Source: Marivita sp. (GTDB lineage Bacteria > Pseudomonadota > Alphaproteobacteria > Rhodobacterales > Rhodobacteraceae). Taken from it: 64,000 bases of DNA. The notes below the pieces were generated by a model. The model was not told where the DNA came from and did no database searches. It saw only the letters and a list, made by a program, of their open reading frames with translations. A program made the position numbers and the translations under genes. This document shows positions 24,928 through 34,418 of this stretch, piece after piece. Location: assembly GCF_022763305.1 (NCBI RefSeq), contig NZ_JALEGT010000035.1, positions 1 to 64,000 on the forward strand. Reading direction: 5' to 3'. Position 1 is the first letter of the stretch, and each line of letters begins with the position of its first letter.

Positions 24928-26638
24928 TCGCCACCTGCAGCGGCGGCGCGCCTTCATCCGCAAGGACCTGATCCAGACCGACATCCAGCTTGGCACGGAT
25001 CCGGTCGGAATCGACCTCTTCCGCCGTGGTGCCATAGACGGTAAAGGACAGCGCCCGCCGCCACTGGAACCGCGCCTCGGTCTTGCGGCCTACTGCCCAG
25101 TACACATCACCCAGATGGTCATTCACCACGGGATCGACCGGCATCAACTCTGCGGCCCGCTCCATGAGAACCACGGCTTCCTCGTAACGCCCCAGCCGGT
25201 AGAGCACCCAGCCGAGACTGTCGATGATGTAGCCGCTGTCCGGCCGTGCTGCTGCGGCGCGTTCGATCATGTCGAGCGCCTCGTCTAGCTTGATCTTTTT
25301 CTCGACCAGCGAATAACCAAGGTAATTCAACACCTGCGGTTGTTCGGGATTGAGCGCCAATGCCGCACGGAAATCGGCTTCGGCCTCGTCCCAGCGGTCA
25401 AGTCGCTCGTAGGAGATCGCACGTGCGTAGTGCAGGAACCACTGGTTCTGGGTTTCTTCCTCAAACAGGCTCAGCGCCTTGGTATAGGCGTCGATCGCTT
25501 CCTCGTACCGTTCCAGCTGGCGCATCGTGTCGCCCAGCGTCGAATGCACGACGGGCTGATCGCCATGTGTCTTTGACAGGCGCTGCAACACCTCGACCGC
25601 CGCATCCACCTTGTCGCTGTCTCGCAGAGCAGCGGCACGGCCCAGTTCGGCGGCGTGATAGGCGGGATGATCCTCGGGCACCTCGGCATAGGCTTTGACG
25701 GCAAGCTCGGACTGACCCATGTCGTCCAGCAGGCTCGCGGTCAGAAGGATGGCGTCGATATGCCCCGGGCGGAGATGTTCCGCGATCCGTGTGTAAAGCA
25801 GAGTGAATTCGTCATTCGCTTCGTTCGCAAGCGCGGCTGCCAATGTGTAGAACACCTCGGCCAGACCATCCCGCGCGCCCCGGATATGTGTGAACGGGAT
25901 CGCCTCACCCGTTTCAAGTGCAGCGCGCATCTGGCTCAGACCGGGGTCCAGCTCGGCCCCGAAAGCGGTTTCGATCAGGGTCAGCGCATCCTCATTGCGA
26001 TCCAGCTGGCTGAGCACTTCGACATGGGCCATGATCCCCCGACGCGTCAGCTGCATCCCACCGGTGCCCGCATCTTCGAGAATGGCGGCAGAGCTTTCGA
26101 AATCGCCGACCGACGCTAGTGCCAACGCCTTGTGATACATGGCAAAATTGCGCATGCCCTGTTGGTTTGCCAGCTCATCGAACTGCACCAGTGCAGCCGA
26201 CATGTCCCCCAGACCAAGCTGTGACCACGCCAGCAACAACCCGTCGACCAGCGGGCCGACGCCCCGGTCGTCATTCACCTGAGCGATCAGCGCATCGTAA
26301 TCTTCGGCTGCGGCCACCTCGGCCACAAGCGCCATCTGCGCAACTTGGCTGCGGTGCCCGTCATTGGCCAGCTTCGTGGCCAACGCCGCGGCGCGCTCGA
26401 CATCGCCCAGCGAAATCTCGGCCAAAGCTGCCCGCTCAAGCAGCACCGGGTTCTGCGGATCATACATCACCGCGCGCCCGTAATATGTGGCAGCCGCCTG
26501 GATGTCGCCTGCGAAACTCGCCTGCCGTCCGGCAAGGTAATCGCCGGCCAGACCACTGGCAAAGGCACCGCCGGGGGCCATCAGACAGAGCGCAAGCGCC
26601 GCCGATCCCAGAAGCCGCTTCATGCTCGAATGCGCCAT
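24911..26638 (-). CDS. Secreted tetratricopeptide-repeat protein
   Basis: About 575 residues with an N-terminal signal peptide (MKRLLGSAALALCLMAPGGAFASG) and many TPR units from about residue 35 to the end; the clearest pair is ALNPEQPQVLNYLGYSLVEK and ARPDSGYIIDSLGWVLYRLG in the C-terminal third. Such periplasmic or outer-membrane-associated TPR proteins scaffold complexes; no enzyme motif is present. AAGGAG precedes two adjacent ATGs; I take the second (26638) for spacing. It is co-transcribed with ispE, a common arrangement in this family. Confidence 0.88.
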   Translation of the reverse strand: MAHSSMKRLLGSAALALCLMAPGGAFASGLAGDYLAGRQASFAGDIQAAATYYGRAVMYDPQNPVLLERAALAEISLGDVERAAALATKLANDGHRSQVAQMALVAEVAAAEDYDALIAQVNDDRGVGPLVDGLLLAWSQLGLGDMSAALVQFDELANQQGMRNFAMYHKALALASVGDFESSAAILEDAGTGGMQLTRRGIMAHVEVLSQLDRNEDALTLIETAFGAELDPGLSQMRAALETGEAIPFTHIRGARDGLAEVFYTLAAALANEANDEFTLLYTRIAEHLRPGHIDAILLTASLLDDMGQSELAVKAYAEVPEDHPAYHAAELGRAAALRDSDKVDAAVEVLQRLSKTHGDQPVVHSTLGDTMRQLERYEEAIDAYTKALSLFEEETQNQWFLHYARAISYERLDRWDEAEADFRAALALNPEQPQVLNYLGYSLVEKKIKLDEALDMIERAAAARPDSGYIIDSLGWVLYRLGRYEEAVVLMERAAELMPVDPVVNDHLGDVYWAVGRKTEARFQWRRALSFTVYGTTAEEVDSDRIRAKLDVGLDQVLADEGAPPLQVANDSSD

Positions 26639-26706
26639 CATCTTCTCCTTGCAAAAGGCGAATTTTCGAAAGCGTAGCGCGCCCTTGAACCACGCGCAAC
26701 CAAAGC

Positions 26707-26732
26707 AAAAGGCCGGGCGTTTGCCCGGCCTT
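26707..26732 (-). terminator. Terminator of the ETF-QO gene
   Basis: AAGGCCGGGC (26709-26718) pairs with GCCCGGCCTT (26723-26732) over a GTTT loop; on the minus strand a T-tract follows. It lies 6 bp after the gene stop. Confidence 0.88.
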
Positions 26733-26738
26733 GTCACG

Positions 26739-28388
26739 TTACATATTCGGGTAGTTCGGACCGTCCCCGCCCTGCGGCACCGTCCAGTTGATATTCTGGC
26801 TTGGGTCCTTGATATCGCAGGTCTTGCAGTGGACGCAGTTCTGGAAGTTGATGACGAATTTGTCGTCGCCCTTTTCGTCCTTCACGAACTCGTAAACCCC
26901 TGCCGGGCAATACCGCGCCGACGGTCCGCCGTATTTCGGCAGGTTCACCGACACCGGGATCGACGGGTCCTTGAGCTTGAGATGCGCAGGCTGGCTTTCC
27001 TCGTGGTTGGTCGCGGCGAAGGACACGTTGGTCAGGCGATCGAAGGACAGCTTGCCATCGGGCTTCGGATAGTCGATCGGCTTGAAGTTCTTGGCTTCGC
27101 CGGTCGCTTCGGCGTCGGACTTGCCGTGACCCAGAGTGCCAAGCAGCGAGAAGCCCAGCGTGTTGGTCCACATGTCGAACCCGCCCATGGTGAGCGAGGC
27201 CAGAAGTCCGCGCTTGGACCAGAGCGGTTTGACATTGCGCACCTTCATGAGGTCCTGACCGATTGCACCCTCACGCACTTCGGTTTCATAGGCGGCCAGC
27301 TCATCCGACGCGCGCCCGTCCAGGATGGCGGCGTAGGCGGCTTCCGCCGCAGCCTTGCCCGACAGCATCGCGTTGTGGTTGCCCTTGATGCGCGGCACGT
27401 TGACCATGCCCACGGAACAGCCCAGCAGCGCCACGCCCGGTGCCACCATCTTGGGCATCGACTGGTAGCCACCTTCCGAGATGGCGCGCGCGCCGTACGC
27501 CACGCGCTTGCCGCCCTTGAGCAGTTCGGCCACCATAGGGTGATGCTTGAAGCGCTGGAACTCCATGTAGGGGTAAAGGTGCGGGTTTTCGTAGTTCAGG
27601 TGAACGACGAAGCCGACATAGACCTGATTGTTGTCGAGGTGGTAGATGAACGACCCGCCACCCGCGTTCGACCCCAGCGGCCAGCCCATCGTGTGGGTGA
27701 CAGAGCCTTCCTTGTGCTTGGCCGGGTCGATCTCCCAGATCTCTTTCATGCCAAGGCCGAATTTCTGCGGCTCCTTGCCCTTGGACAGGTCGTACTTTGC
27801 GATCACTTCCTTGGCGAGGCTGCCGCGCACGCCTTCGCTCAGGAAGACGTACTTGCCATGCAGTTCCATTCCCGGTTCATAGCCCGGCCCCGGTGTGCCG
27901 TCGGCGTTCTTGCCGAATTCACCGGCGACCACGCCTTTGACTTCGCCATTGTCGCCGTAGACGATTTCGGAACAGGCCATGCCCGGGAAAATCTCGACGC
28001 CCAGTTCCTCAGCCTGCTCGGCCATCCAGCGACAGACATTGCCCATCGACACGATGTAATTGCCGTGGTTGTTCATCAGCGGCGGCATCGGCCAGTTGGG
28101 GATGCGGATCTGGCCCGCCTCGCCCAGCATATAGAAGTTGTCATCCTTCACAGGCACGTTGAGCGGTGCGCCCTTTGCCTTCCAATCGGGGATCAGCGCA
28201 TCGAGACCGCAGGGGTCCAGAACCGCACCCGACAGGATATGCGCGCCCACTTCCGACCCCTTTTCGAGAACGACCACGTTCAGGTCCGCGTCGAGTTGTT
28301 TCAGACGGATCGCGGCGGACAGGCCGGCAGGGCCTGCGCCAACGATGACAACATCATATTCCATCGCTTCGCGCGTGTGTTCGCTCAT
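26739..28388 (-). CDS. etfD: Electron-transfer flavoprotein:ubiquinone oxidoreductase
   Basis: A 549-residue inner-membrane-associated flavoprotein. The FAD motif is [17 protein letters not shown] at residue 10, and a C-terminal [4Fe-4S] ferredoxin-like domain carries [13 protein letters not shown] with the [11 protein letters not shown] signature. It moves electrons from fatty-acid and amino-acid dehydrogenases, through ETF, to ubiquinone. I take the ATG at 28388 ([12 protein letters not shown]) because relatives start there; a GTG eight codons upstream would only add unconserved residues. The gene is monocistronic and diverges from greA. Confidence 0.96.
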   Translation of the reverse strand: MSEHTREAMEYDVVIVGAGPAGLSAAIRLKQLDADLNVVVLEKGSEVGAHILSGAVLDPCGLDALIPDWKAKGAPLNVPVKDDNFYMLGEAGQIRIPNWPMPPLMNNHGNYIVSMGNVCRWMAEQAEELGVEIFPGMACSEIVYGDNGEVKGVVAGEFGKNADGTPGPGYEPGMELHGKYVFLSEGVRGSLAKEVIAKYDLSKGKEPQKFGLGMKEIWEIDPAKHKEGSVTHTMGWPLGSNAGGGSFIYHLDNNQVYVGFVVHLNYENPHLYPYMEFQRFKHHPMVAELLKGGKRVAYGARAISEGGYQSMPKMVAPGVALLGCSVGMVNVPRIKGNHNAMLSGKAAAEAAYAAILDGRASDELAAYETEVREGAIGQDLMKVRNVKPLWSKRGLLASLTMGGFDMWTNTLGFSLLGTLGHGKSDAEATGEAKNFKPIDYPKPDGKLSFDRLTNVSFAATNHEESQPAHLKLKDPSIPVSVNLPKYGGPSARYCPAGVYEFVKDEKGDDKFVINFQNCVHCKTCDIKDPSQNINWTVPQGGDGPNYPNM

Positions 28389-28662
28389 GTCGGGCTCTTT
28401 CCTCAATGTCACCAGTCGAAAACCTGCTGGGTCACGTAACCTGCAGGTCAGGCTCGGTCAATTGCGACACGGCGTTACAACCCGGTTTGGTCGGGAAATG
28501 CTGCAATTTCATGCGCCACCCGATGCCGAGCAGGTGCAACCCCTCTTGCCTTTCGATTGCGGGTCAGGTCACTGTTGCGCCAACGCAAGTGACATGTTTA
28601 GACCGCGCCGAGTTGAACAGGCGCCAGAGTTTTCGCTCTGCCGACCAAGAGGGAACCGTCCC

Positions 28663-29133
28663 ATGGAAAAGCTACCGATGACCCGCGCGGGCCACGCCGC
28701 GCTGGAATCCGAATTGAAACAGCTCAAGTCCGAAGAGCGGCCCGCCGTGATCAAGGCGATCGCCGAAGCGCGCGAATTGGGCGACCTCAAGGAGAACGCG
28801 GAATATCATTCAGCCCGCGAAAAGCAGGGCTTCATCGAAGGCCGCATCAAGGAACTTGAAGGCGTGCTCAGCCTTGTCGAGGTGATTGACCCGACCAAGC
28901 TTTCTGGTCCGATCAAGTTCGGCGCGACCGTGACCTTGGTGGACGAGGACACCGACGAAGAGAAAACCTGGCAGATCGTCGGAGAGCACGAGGCCAATAT
29001 CGAAAAGGGTCTGCTCAACATCAAGTCACCCATCGCCCGGGCGCTGATCGGCAAGGAGGAAGGCGACAGCGTCGAGGTGCGTACGCCCGGCGGCGACAAG
29101 ACCTACGAAGTGCTGAAGATCGAATACATCTGA
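28663..29133 (+). CDS. greA: Transcription elongation factor GreA
   Basis: A 156-residue protein of standard GreA length. An N-terminal coiled coil ([20 protein letters not shown] to about residue 75, with the acidic tip DLKENAEYH) is followed by an FKBP-like C-terminal domain. It rescues backtracked RNA polymerase by stimulating transcript cleavage. GAGGGAA precedes the ATG. The next gene begins at once, so they share a transcript. Confidence 0.97.
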   Translation: MEKLPMTRAGHAALESELKQLKSEERPAVIKAIAEARELGDLKENAEYHSAREKQGFIEGRIKELEGVLSLVEVIDPTKLSGPIKFGATVTLVDEDTDEEKTWQIVGEHEANIEKGLLNIKSPIARALIGKEEGDSVEVRTPGGDKTYEVLKIEYI

Positions 29134-29150
29134 TGGGTCGAGGCCCTGCC

Positions 29151-30152
29151 ATGCCACAGCAAACAGACGCCAAGTCCGTTCCGATCCCACCCCGCCCCGG
29201 AGAGACCACCCGCGGCCTGAGCGGGATCGAACTGACGGCCGCCGCGCTTAGCGTGGTGTGGCTCGTCATTTCGGCAGCGTTCTTCCTCTTCTCCGGAAAT
29301 GACGGCGCCGATGGCCTGCGCTTCCTGCTGACGCTGATGGTGATCTTCTTTCCCGTCGGCATGATCTGGGTGGCGGCCCTTGGCGCACGGTCCTCGCGGA
29401 TCATGCGCGAAGAAAGCACCCGTCTGCAGACAGCCATCGATGCCATCCGACACGCCTATATCACCCAGAACCAGGCCGGAGGCCGCGATCAGCCGCCGCA
29501 TCCCTCCATCTTGAAGAAACTCGACGAGATCGCGGATGCGCAGAAGAAGGCCGAGACGACACTGGCCATGTTCACGTCGACCCGTGCCGCGCAGATCGCG
29601 GTTCAGGCCGCTGCGCCTGACCCGGAAACCGGGGACCAGCCGACACTCGCGCTTGGCACACCTGCAGAAGCCCTGAACCCGCCCCTGTCGAACGCGGACT
29701 TCATCCGCGCCCTGCATTTTCCGGAAACCGCCGACGATCAGGAAGGGTTTGCCGCGCTGCGCCGCGCTCTGAGGGACCGGCCATCCGCACAACTGGTTCA
29801 GGCTGCGCAAGATGTGCTGACCCTGCTCAGCCAGGACGGCATATACATGGACGATCTGCGCCCGGACATGGCCCGCCCCGAAATGTGGCGACGCTTTGCC
29901 AAGGGCGAGCGCGGACGCACCATTGCCGCACTTGGAGGCGTGCGGGACCGTTCGTCCCTGGCGCTGACGGCGGGGCGCATGAAGCAGGATCCGATTTTCC
30001 GGGATGCGGCGCACCATTTCCTGCGGCTGTTCGACAAGGGATTTGCGCGGTTTGAAAGCACCGCGACCGATGCCGAGATTTCGGATTTGGCCGGCACCCG
30101 CACCGCCCGCGCCTTTATGCTCCTCGGACGTGTGACAGGCACGTTCGACTGA
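29151..30152 (+). CDS. Hypothetical membrane protein downstream of greA
   Basis: About 333 residues that I do not recognise beyond a Rhodobacterales flavour. Two transmembrane helices (about LTAAALSVVWLVISAAFFLF and LMVIFFPVGMIWVAAL) are followed by a long cytoplasmic helical region with a possible coiled coil (ILKKLDEIADAQKKAETTLA) and a C-terminal globular part. It lacks catalytic motifs. The ATG at 29151 has GAGG 7 nt upstream; an earlier ATG at 29133 overlaps the greA stop and would add six residues. It ends before a strong palindrome. Confidence 0.75.
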   Translation: MPQQTDAKSVPIPPRPGETTRGLSGIELTAAALSVVWLVISAAFFLFSGNDGADGLRFLLTLMVIFFPVGMIWVAALGARSSRIMREESTRLQTAIDAIRHAYITQNQAGGRDQPPHPSILKKLDEIADAQKKAETTLAMFTSTRAAQIAVQAAAPDPETGDQPTLALGTPAEALNPPLSNADFIRALHFPETADDQEGFAALRRALRDRPSAQLVQAAQDVLTLLSQDGIYMDDLRPDMARPEMWRRFAKGERGRTIAALGGVRDRSSLALTAGRMKQDPIFRDAAHHFLRLFDKGFARFESTATDAEISDLAGTRTARAFMLLGRVTGTFD

Positions 30153-30206
30153 TCTCCGCTGGCGGTCATAGAACCTTAACGGTTTTCTGTAACTTTCTTC
30201 GCGGGC

Positions 30207-30231
30207 CCCGATTTTTCGCCGAAAAATCGGG
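30207..30231. repeat. Perfect palindrome between converging genes
   Basis: Arms CCCGATTTTTCG and CGAAAAATCGGG flank one central C. It lies between two converging genes (stops at 30152 and 30244) and is the only structured element there, so a bidirectional terminator role is likely. AT-rich stem ends with T/A runs inside the stem are unusual for a terminator. Confidence 0.65.
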
Positions 30232-30243
30232 CGCGCGGAAAAA

Positions 30244-32364
30244 CTACAGGTTGAAGGCAGCGTAAGGGATAAACCGCACGGGATCGCCGGGACGCACCTG
30301 AGCAGCACCGTCGGGCAGTTCGACCAGACCTTCCGCCCAACTCAGCCCGCTGATCCGCCCGGACCCTTCGGACTTGAACACTTCGGCGGCCCCGTCCCGG
30401 ATGCGCGCGCGAAGATATTCCCGCCGACCCGGTTTCTTGCGCTTGTCGAACGCGGCCGGCACCGTGAACCCCTGCGGTTCGCTCCAGCCAGCGCCCGCCA
30501 GGGCGCCCATGGCCGGCCGCGCGAAGACCAGCGTACAGACCAGAGCTGCCACGGGGTTTCCAGGCAACCCGAAGACCGGGACCTCTTCCCAAAGCCCGAG
30601 GGCAAGCGGTCGGCCAGGTTTCAGCGCGATCCGCCATTCCTGCATCGCGCCAGTCTCTCTCAAAAGAGCCGAGACGTGATCCTCGTCACCTGCCGAGGCT
30701 CCACCGGACGTCAGGATCACGTCAGCCTTGGCCGCTGCAGCGTCAAGGGATGCGCGCACGGCGTCTCGCGCGTCCGGCGCACGTCCCATATCCACGACCT
30801 CGAACCCGAACCCGGCGCAAAGGCTCAGGAGCATCGGGCGGTTGGCATCGAAGATTTGCCCGGGCGCCGCGTCGGCCCCCGGTTCGACAATTTCATCACC
30901 GGTCGACAGAATCGCAACGCGCAACCGCTTGCGGACGACCAACGCGCCATGGCCGACCGCGGCGGCCAGTGCGAGATCCGCGGGCGTCAGAACGCGACCG
31001 GCTTGAAGTGCCATGTCCCCCTGCGCCACATCCTCGCCGGCCTTGCGCGTATTCGCGCCGCGCTTCAACGGGCCATGAAAAGCGATCCGCCCTGCACCGA
31101 CACGCACATCTTCGTCGAGCACCACGGTGTCCACCCCCGCGGGCAGGTCCGCACCGGTCAGAACACGCACCGCATGCCCCTCCGGCACCACACCGGCAAA
31201 CGGCGCGCCGGCTGCCGCGCGCCCCTCGACAAGCGGCAAGTTCTGCGGGCCGTCACCAATGACAGCCCCAGCAAACCCATAGCCATCCACAGCCGTATTC
31301 GGATGTGGTGGATTCGACCGTTTCGCCACAAGATCCTGCGCCAGCACACGCCCAGCAGCCTGCATCAGCGGCACGGTCTCGACACCCACGACCGGAGTCA
31401 TCCGGTCACGCAGCAGTGCCAGCGCGTCGTCCACCGGCGTCCAATCCACGCCCGCAGGCAAGGCGAAACAGTCGTTGCGCAGAGGTGGCGGCTGCAGCGT
31501 CACCTGACCCCGCGCCGCAGCAATGAGCTCAGCCTCATGTCCGGCACCAAGGATCCACGCCTCCTCCTTCGCCTCTGGCCCCGCATCGGCCAACAGCGCC
31601 GTCAATCGGTCGGCCGACAACCCGGCCAGAGCCCGGGCCAGAAGACGCACCTGCGCCGCATCGCGGATCTCGTCGCCCTGCACCGCCTTCACGGCAGGCT
31701 CGATCAGGCCCGGCCAGATCTCGACCAGCACGGCCTGCGCCTCGGCCCAGTCTTCAAAAGGCCAGACCGCGACACCCGCGCGCCGCCGCAACCTCGCGAG
31801 CATGGGCAGACCCATCAAGGCCTGACTTCCCACAGAATTTGGATACGCCAGTTGAAAGCATGAGGACGCCGCCTTGGCAGCAAGATCGCAGGCTCGTCGT
31901 TCAGCGAAGCCGTAGAACCGAACAGCCTCTTTCTTGTAAGGAATGAACGGCCAATTCGTGGCATGCGTCTTGCCCCAGAACGGCCCCGGTCCGTCGAACA
32001 GGCGGTTGATCTGCGACGCAACATCAAAGCGGTTGTTCTCGCCCGCCTCATTGTCCGTGATCCGCGCCTCGAGCCAGTCCCAGAACACCAGCGGATCATC
32101 TGATCCTGTCACATGACGCACGAAACCGCGCGGGTAGCCGAACGGGAAATCGAACCCGATCAGCACGCGCCGCCCGGCCTGCGCCTCGGCATCGAGGAAC
32201 GCGGTCAACCATGCCTCGGCCTCGATCCGCGATCTGCAATACACCGGCTCCTGCTCTGCGCCCTCGCGCGCAACCCCGATCCAGATCGCATCCTTCTTCG
32301 GGCTGGGAGTCTTACGTTTGCCCGCCGACCAGTCGACAATCGCAATCGTGTCGAAGCCTGTCAA
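30244..32364 (-). CDS. moeA: Fusion of an unknown domain to molybdopterin molybdotransferase MoeA
   Basis: A 706-residue protein. Residues about 305-706 are a complete MoeA: start VDDALALLRDRMTPVVG, PHPNTAVDGYGF, TSGGASAGDEDHV and GLPGNPVAALV. MoeA inserts molybdate into adenylylated molybdopterin. Residues 1-283 form a separate domain beginning TIAIVDWSAGK, with IGFDFPFGYPRGF, NRLFDGPGPFWG and YPNSVGSQALMGLPML; I do not recognise its function. The first strand plus Asp is reminiscent of an RNase H-like fold. The gene is last in a four-gene cofactor operon and overlaps mobB by 4 bp. The fusion is continuous with no frame break. Confidence 0.88.
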   Translation of the reverse strand: MTGFDTIAIVDWSAGKRKTPSPKKDAIWIGVAREGAEQEPVYCRSRIEAEAWLTAFLDAEAQAGRRVLIGFDFPFGYPRGFVRHVTGSDDPLVFWDWLEARITDNEAGENNRFDVASQINRLFDGPGPFWGKTHATNWPFIPYKKEAVRFYGFAERRACDLAAKAASSCFQLAYPNSVGSQALMGLPMLARLRRRAGVAVWPFEDWAEAQAVLVEIWPGLIEPAVKAVQGDEIRDAAQVRLLARALAGLSADRLTALLADAGPEAKEEAWILGAGHEAELIAAARGQVTLQPPPLRNDCFALPAGVDWTPVDDALALLRDRMTPVVGVETVPLMQAAGRVLAQDLVAKRSNPPHPNTAVDGYGFAGAVIGDGPQNLPLVEGRAAAGAPFAGVVPEGHAVRVLTGADLPAGVDTVVLDEDVRVGAGRIAFHGPLKRGANTRKAGEDVAQGDMALQAGRVLTPADLALAAAVGHGALVVRKRLRVAILSTGDEIVEPGADAAPGQIFDANRPMLLSLCAGFGFEVVDMGRAPDARDAVRASLDAAAAKADVILTSGGASAGDEDHVSALLRETGAMQEWRIALKPGRPLALGLWEEVPVFGLPGNPVAALVCTLVFARPAMGALAGAGWSEPQGFTVPAAFDKRKKPGRREYLRARIRDGAAEVFKSEGSGRISGLSWAEGLVELPDGAAQVRPGDPVRFIPYAAFNL

Positions 32365-32852
32365 AGCCCCACCTCTGACAGGATGAAATCCGCAATCGCC
32401 GTGGTGTCGTTCAGGTCAAACACCGGACGGTCAAGGTCCATCGGCGTGTCGCTGGCCACGGCCTGAATGGTCGGATCACCCTGCGCGATCAGGTCATTTC
32501 CGGTCTCGGCGCGGAAGGCCTCTACCTTGGGATGGCGGTCGCGCTTGTAGCCTTCGACCAGAACCAGATCGACCGGCGTCAACTTGGACAGCAGCTCGTC
32601 CAGCGTCGGTTCGGCCTCCTCCCGCAGTTCGTGCATCAGCGCAAAACGGTTGCGCGACGCCAGAAGCACCTCGGTCGCCCCGGCAACACGGTGCCGGTGG
32701 CTGTCCTTGCCGGGATGGTCCACGTCAAAGGTGTGATGGGCATGTTTGACAGTCGACACGGTGATCCCACGCCCGGTGATCTCGGTCACCAGCCGTTCCA
32801 TCAACCCGGTCTTGCCGGCGTTCTTCCAGCCTGTAACGCCGTAAATCCTCAT
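32361..32852 (-). CDS. mobB: Molybdopterin-guanine dinucleotide biosynthesis protein MobB
   Basis: A 163-residue GTPase-like protein with the P-loop GWKNAGKTGLMERL near the N-terminus and VKHAHHTFDVDHPGKDS after it. MobB assists MobA in forming the bis-MGD cofactor of DMSO-reductase-family enzymes such as formate dehydrogenase. It overlaps mobA upstream and the MoeA fusion downstream by 4 bp each. Length and motifs are normal. Confidence 0.94.
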   Translation of the reverse strand: MRIYGVTGWKNAGKTGLMERLVTEITGRGITVSTVKHAHHTFDVDHPGKDSHRHRVAGATEVLLASRNRFALMHELREEAEPTLDELLSKLTPVDLVLVEGYKRDRHPKVEAFRAETGNDLIAQGDPTIQAVASDTPMDLDRPVFDLNDTTAIADFILSEVGL

Positions 32853-33481
32853 ACCATCGCCTCTGCTGCCTCAAGGTCTTCGGGTGTGTTCACGTTGAAG
32901 AACGGATCGCTATTGTCCGTGTCGAACACCGCCTCGCGCCCGCCGTGTTTTTCGGTCCAGATCACCACTTTCTTGATCCCCTCCTCCAACGCCGCGCGCA
33001 GATCGTCGCGCAGGGCCACCGGCCAAAGGCCAAAGGTCGGGTGTCGGATGAGGCCGGAACGGCTCATCGACCTGGTCTTTTCCTCCCCCCGTGGCGTGGC
33101 GGCAAGAACCAGCGGGTGGGCCATACCTTGGGCGGTGTCCTGCAACACCGCGACCAGATCGGTGGGAAAGAACGGCGTGTCGGCGGCCACGGTCACAATC
33201 GCCTCGGCCCCCTGCCCCGCCGCCCAATCCAGACCCGCCAGAACACCCGCCAGCGGTCCGGGGTAACCGGCGATGCTGTCGGGCAGGACCGGCAGACCAA
33301 ACCCTTGAAACCGTGCCGCATCCCCGTTCGCATTGAGCGCCATGCCCGTAACCTGCGGCTCCAACCGGTCGATCACACGGGCAAGAAGCGTCTGCCCCCC
33401 GACCTGCAACAGCGCCTTGTCGCCGCCGCCCATGCGGGTCGCCAGCCCCCCGGCAAGGATCACTCCCAAAGGCAGGCTCAT
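32849..33481 (-). CDS. mobA: Molybdenum cofactor guanylyltransferase MobA
   Basis: A 210-residue nucleotidyltransferase starting SLPLGVILAGGLATRMGGGDKALL, the GTP-binding signature of MobA. It attaches GMP to molybdopterin. Further segments TVAADTPFFP and PLAGVLAGLDWA fit the family. ATGA overlaps link it to fdhD upstream and mobB downstream, giving tight coupling. Confidence 0.94.
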   Translation of the reverse strand: MSLPLGVILAGGLATRMGGGDKALLQVGGQTLLARVIDRLEPQVTGMALNANGDAARFQGFGLPVLPDSIAGYPGPLAGVLAGLDWAAGQGAEAIVTVAADTPFFPTDLVAVLQDTAQGMAHPLVLAATPRGEEKTRSMSRSGLIRHPTFGLWPVALRDDLRAALEEGIKKVVIWTEKHGGREAVFDTDNSDPFFNVNTPEDLEAAEAMV

Positions 33482-34365
33482 TCCGCACTCTTCCTGCGGC
33501 TCTTGCGGCTTTCTTCGGGCACGCTCTCGGGATCCATGTCGCGCACCAGCCTTTCCTCACCCGAAAGACAGACAAACCGCTTGCCGCGCATCCGCCCGAT
33601 ACAGGTCAGGCCCACCTGCCGCGCGATTTCGACCCCCCAGGCGGTAAAGCCCGAGCGCGAGGCCAGCACCGGGATGCCCATCAGCGCCGTCTTGATCACC
33701 ATCTCCGAGGTCAGCCGCCCGGTGGTGTAGAGGATCTTGTCCTCCGGCCCGACCCCTTCCTGAAACATCCAGCCCGCGATCTTGTCCACCGCGTTGTGAC
33801 GGCCCACGTCTTCCATATAGACCAGCGGCCGGTCCTCCTGACACAGGACCGTGCCGTGAATGGCCCCCGCCTCTAGGTACAGCGAAGGCGTCGTGTTGAT
33901 CTTGTGCGCAAGCGCATAGAGCCAAGATGTCCGCAGCTCCACCGGTGGCAGCACCACCTTGTCGAGCCCTTCCATCATGTCGCCGAACACCGTTCCCACG
34001 GCACAGCCGCTGGTACGGGTCTTCTTCTTGACCTTCTCCTCGTATGTCGTCTGCCGCTCGGTGCGCACCACGACAACTTCAAGGTCGTCGTCATACTCGA
34101 CCTTGGTGACCACATCGTCATCCCGCAGCATGCCCTGATTGCGCAGAAACCCGACCGCGAGGTATTCGGGATAATCCCCGATCGTCATCGCCGTCACGAT
34201 TTCCTGACTGTTCAGGAAAATCGTCAATGGCCGCTCCTCGACGACGCTGATCTCGGTCTCGGCCCCGGTGTGGTCGGTGCCCACTACACGGCGCGTCAGC
34301 CGCGGCGCGCCCGGCTCGGGCGCGATGAGGTAGTCGCGCAGCACATCATCCGGCATGGATTGCAT
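33478..34365 (-). CDS. fdhD: Formate dehydrogenase accessory sulfurtransferase FdhD
   Basis: A 295-residue FdhD. It transfers sulfur to the bis-MGD cofactor before its insertion into formate dehydrogenase. Conserved parts are NSQEIVTAMTIGDYPEYLAVGFL, EDVGRHNAVDKIAGW and TTGRLTSEMVIKTA. The cysteine loop reads TSGCAVGTVFG: the first Cys of the usual CxxC is present, but the second is Gly. Start at 34365, with GAGGGGAG just before; an ATG three codons later is the alternative. First gene of the fdhD-mobA-mobB-moeA operon. No formate dehydrogenase subunit is in the window. Confidence 0.92.
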   Translation of the reverse strand: MQSMPDDVLRDYLIAPEPGAPRLTRRVVGTDHTGAETEISVVEERPLTIFLNSQEIVTAMTIGDYPEYLAVGFLRNQGMLRDDDVVTKVEYDDDLEVVVVRTERQTTYEEKVKKKTRTSGCAVGTVFGDMMEGLDKVVLPPVELRTSWLYALAHKINTTPSLYLEAGAIHGTVLCQEDRPLVYMEDVGRHNAVDKIAGWMFQEGVGPEDKILYTTGRLTSEMVIKTALMGIPVLASRSGFTAWGVEIARQVGLTCIGRMRGKRFVCLSGEERLVRDMDPESVPEESRKSRRKSAE

Positions 34366-34418
34366 CTCCCCTCGTCCAAAGCTACGTCCGGTCCGAACAC
34401 AGCAGACGAGGCACAGTG

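Noticed and set aside
26622-28439. 605-codon open frame opposite ETF-QO
   Set aside because: Antisense shadow; the minus-strand protein has intact FAD and Fe-S motifs.
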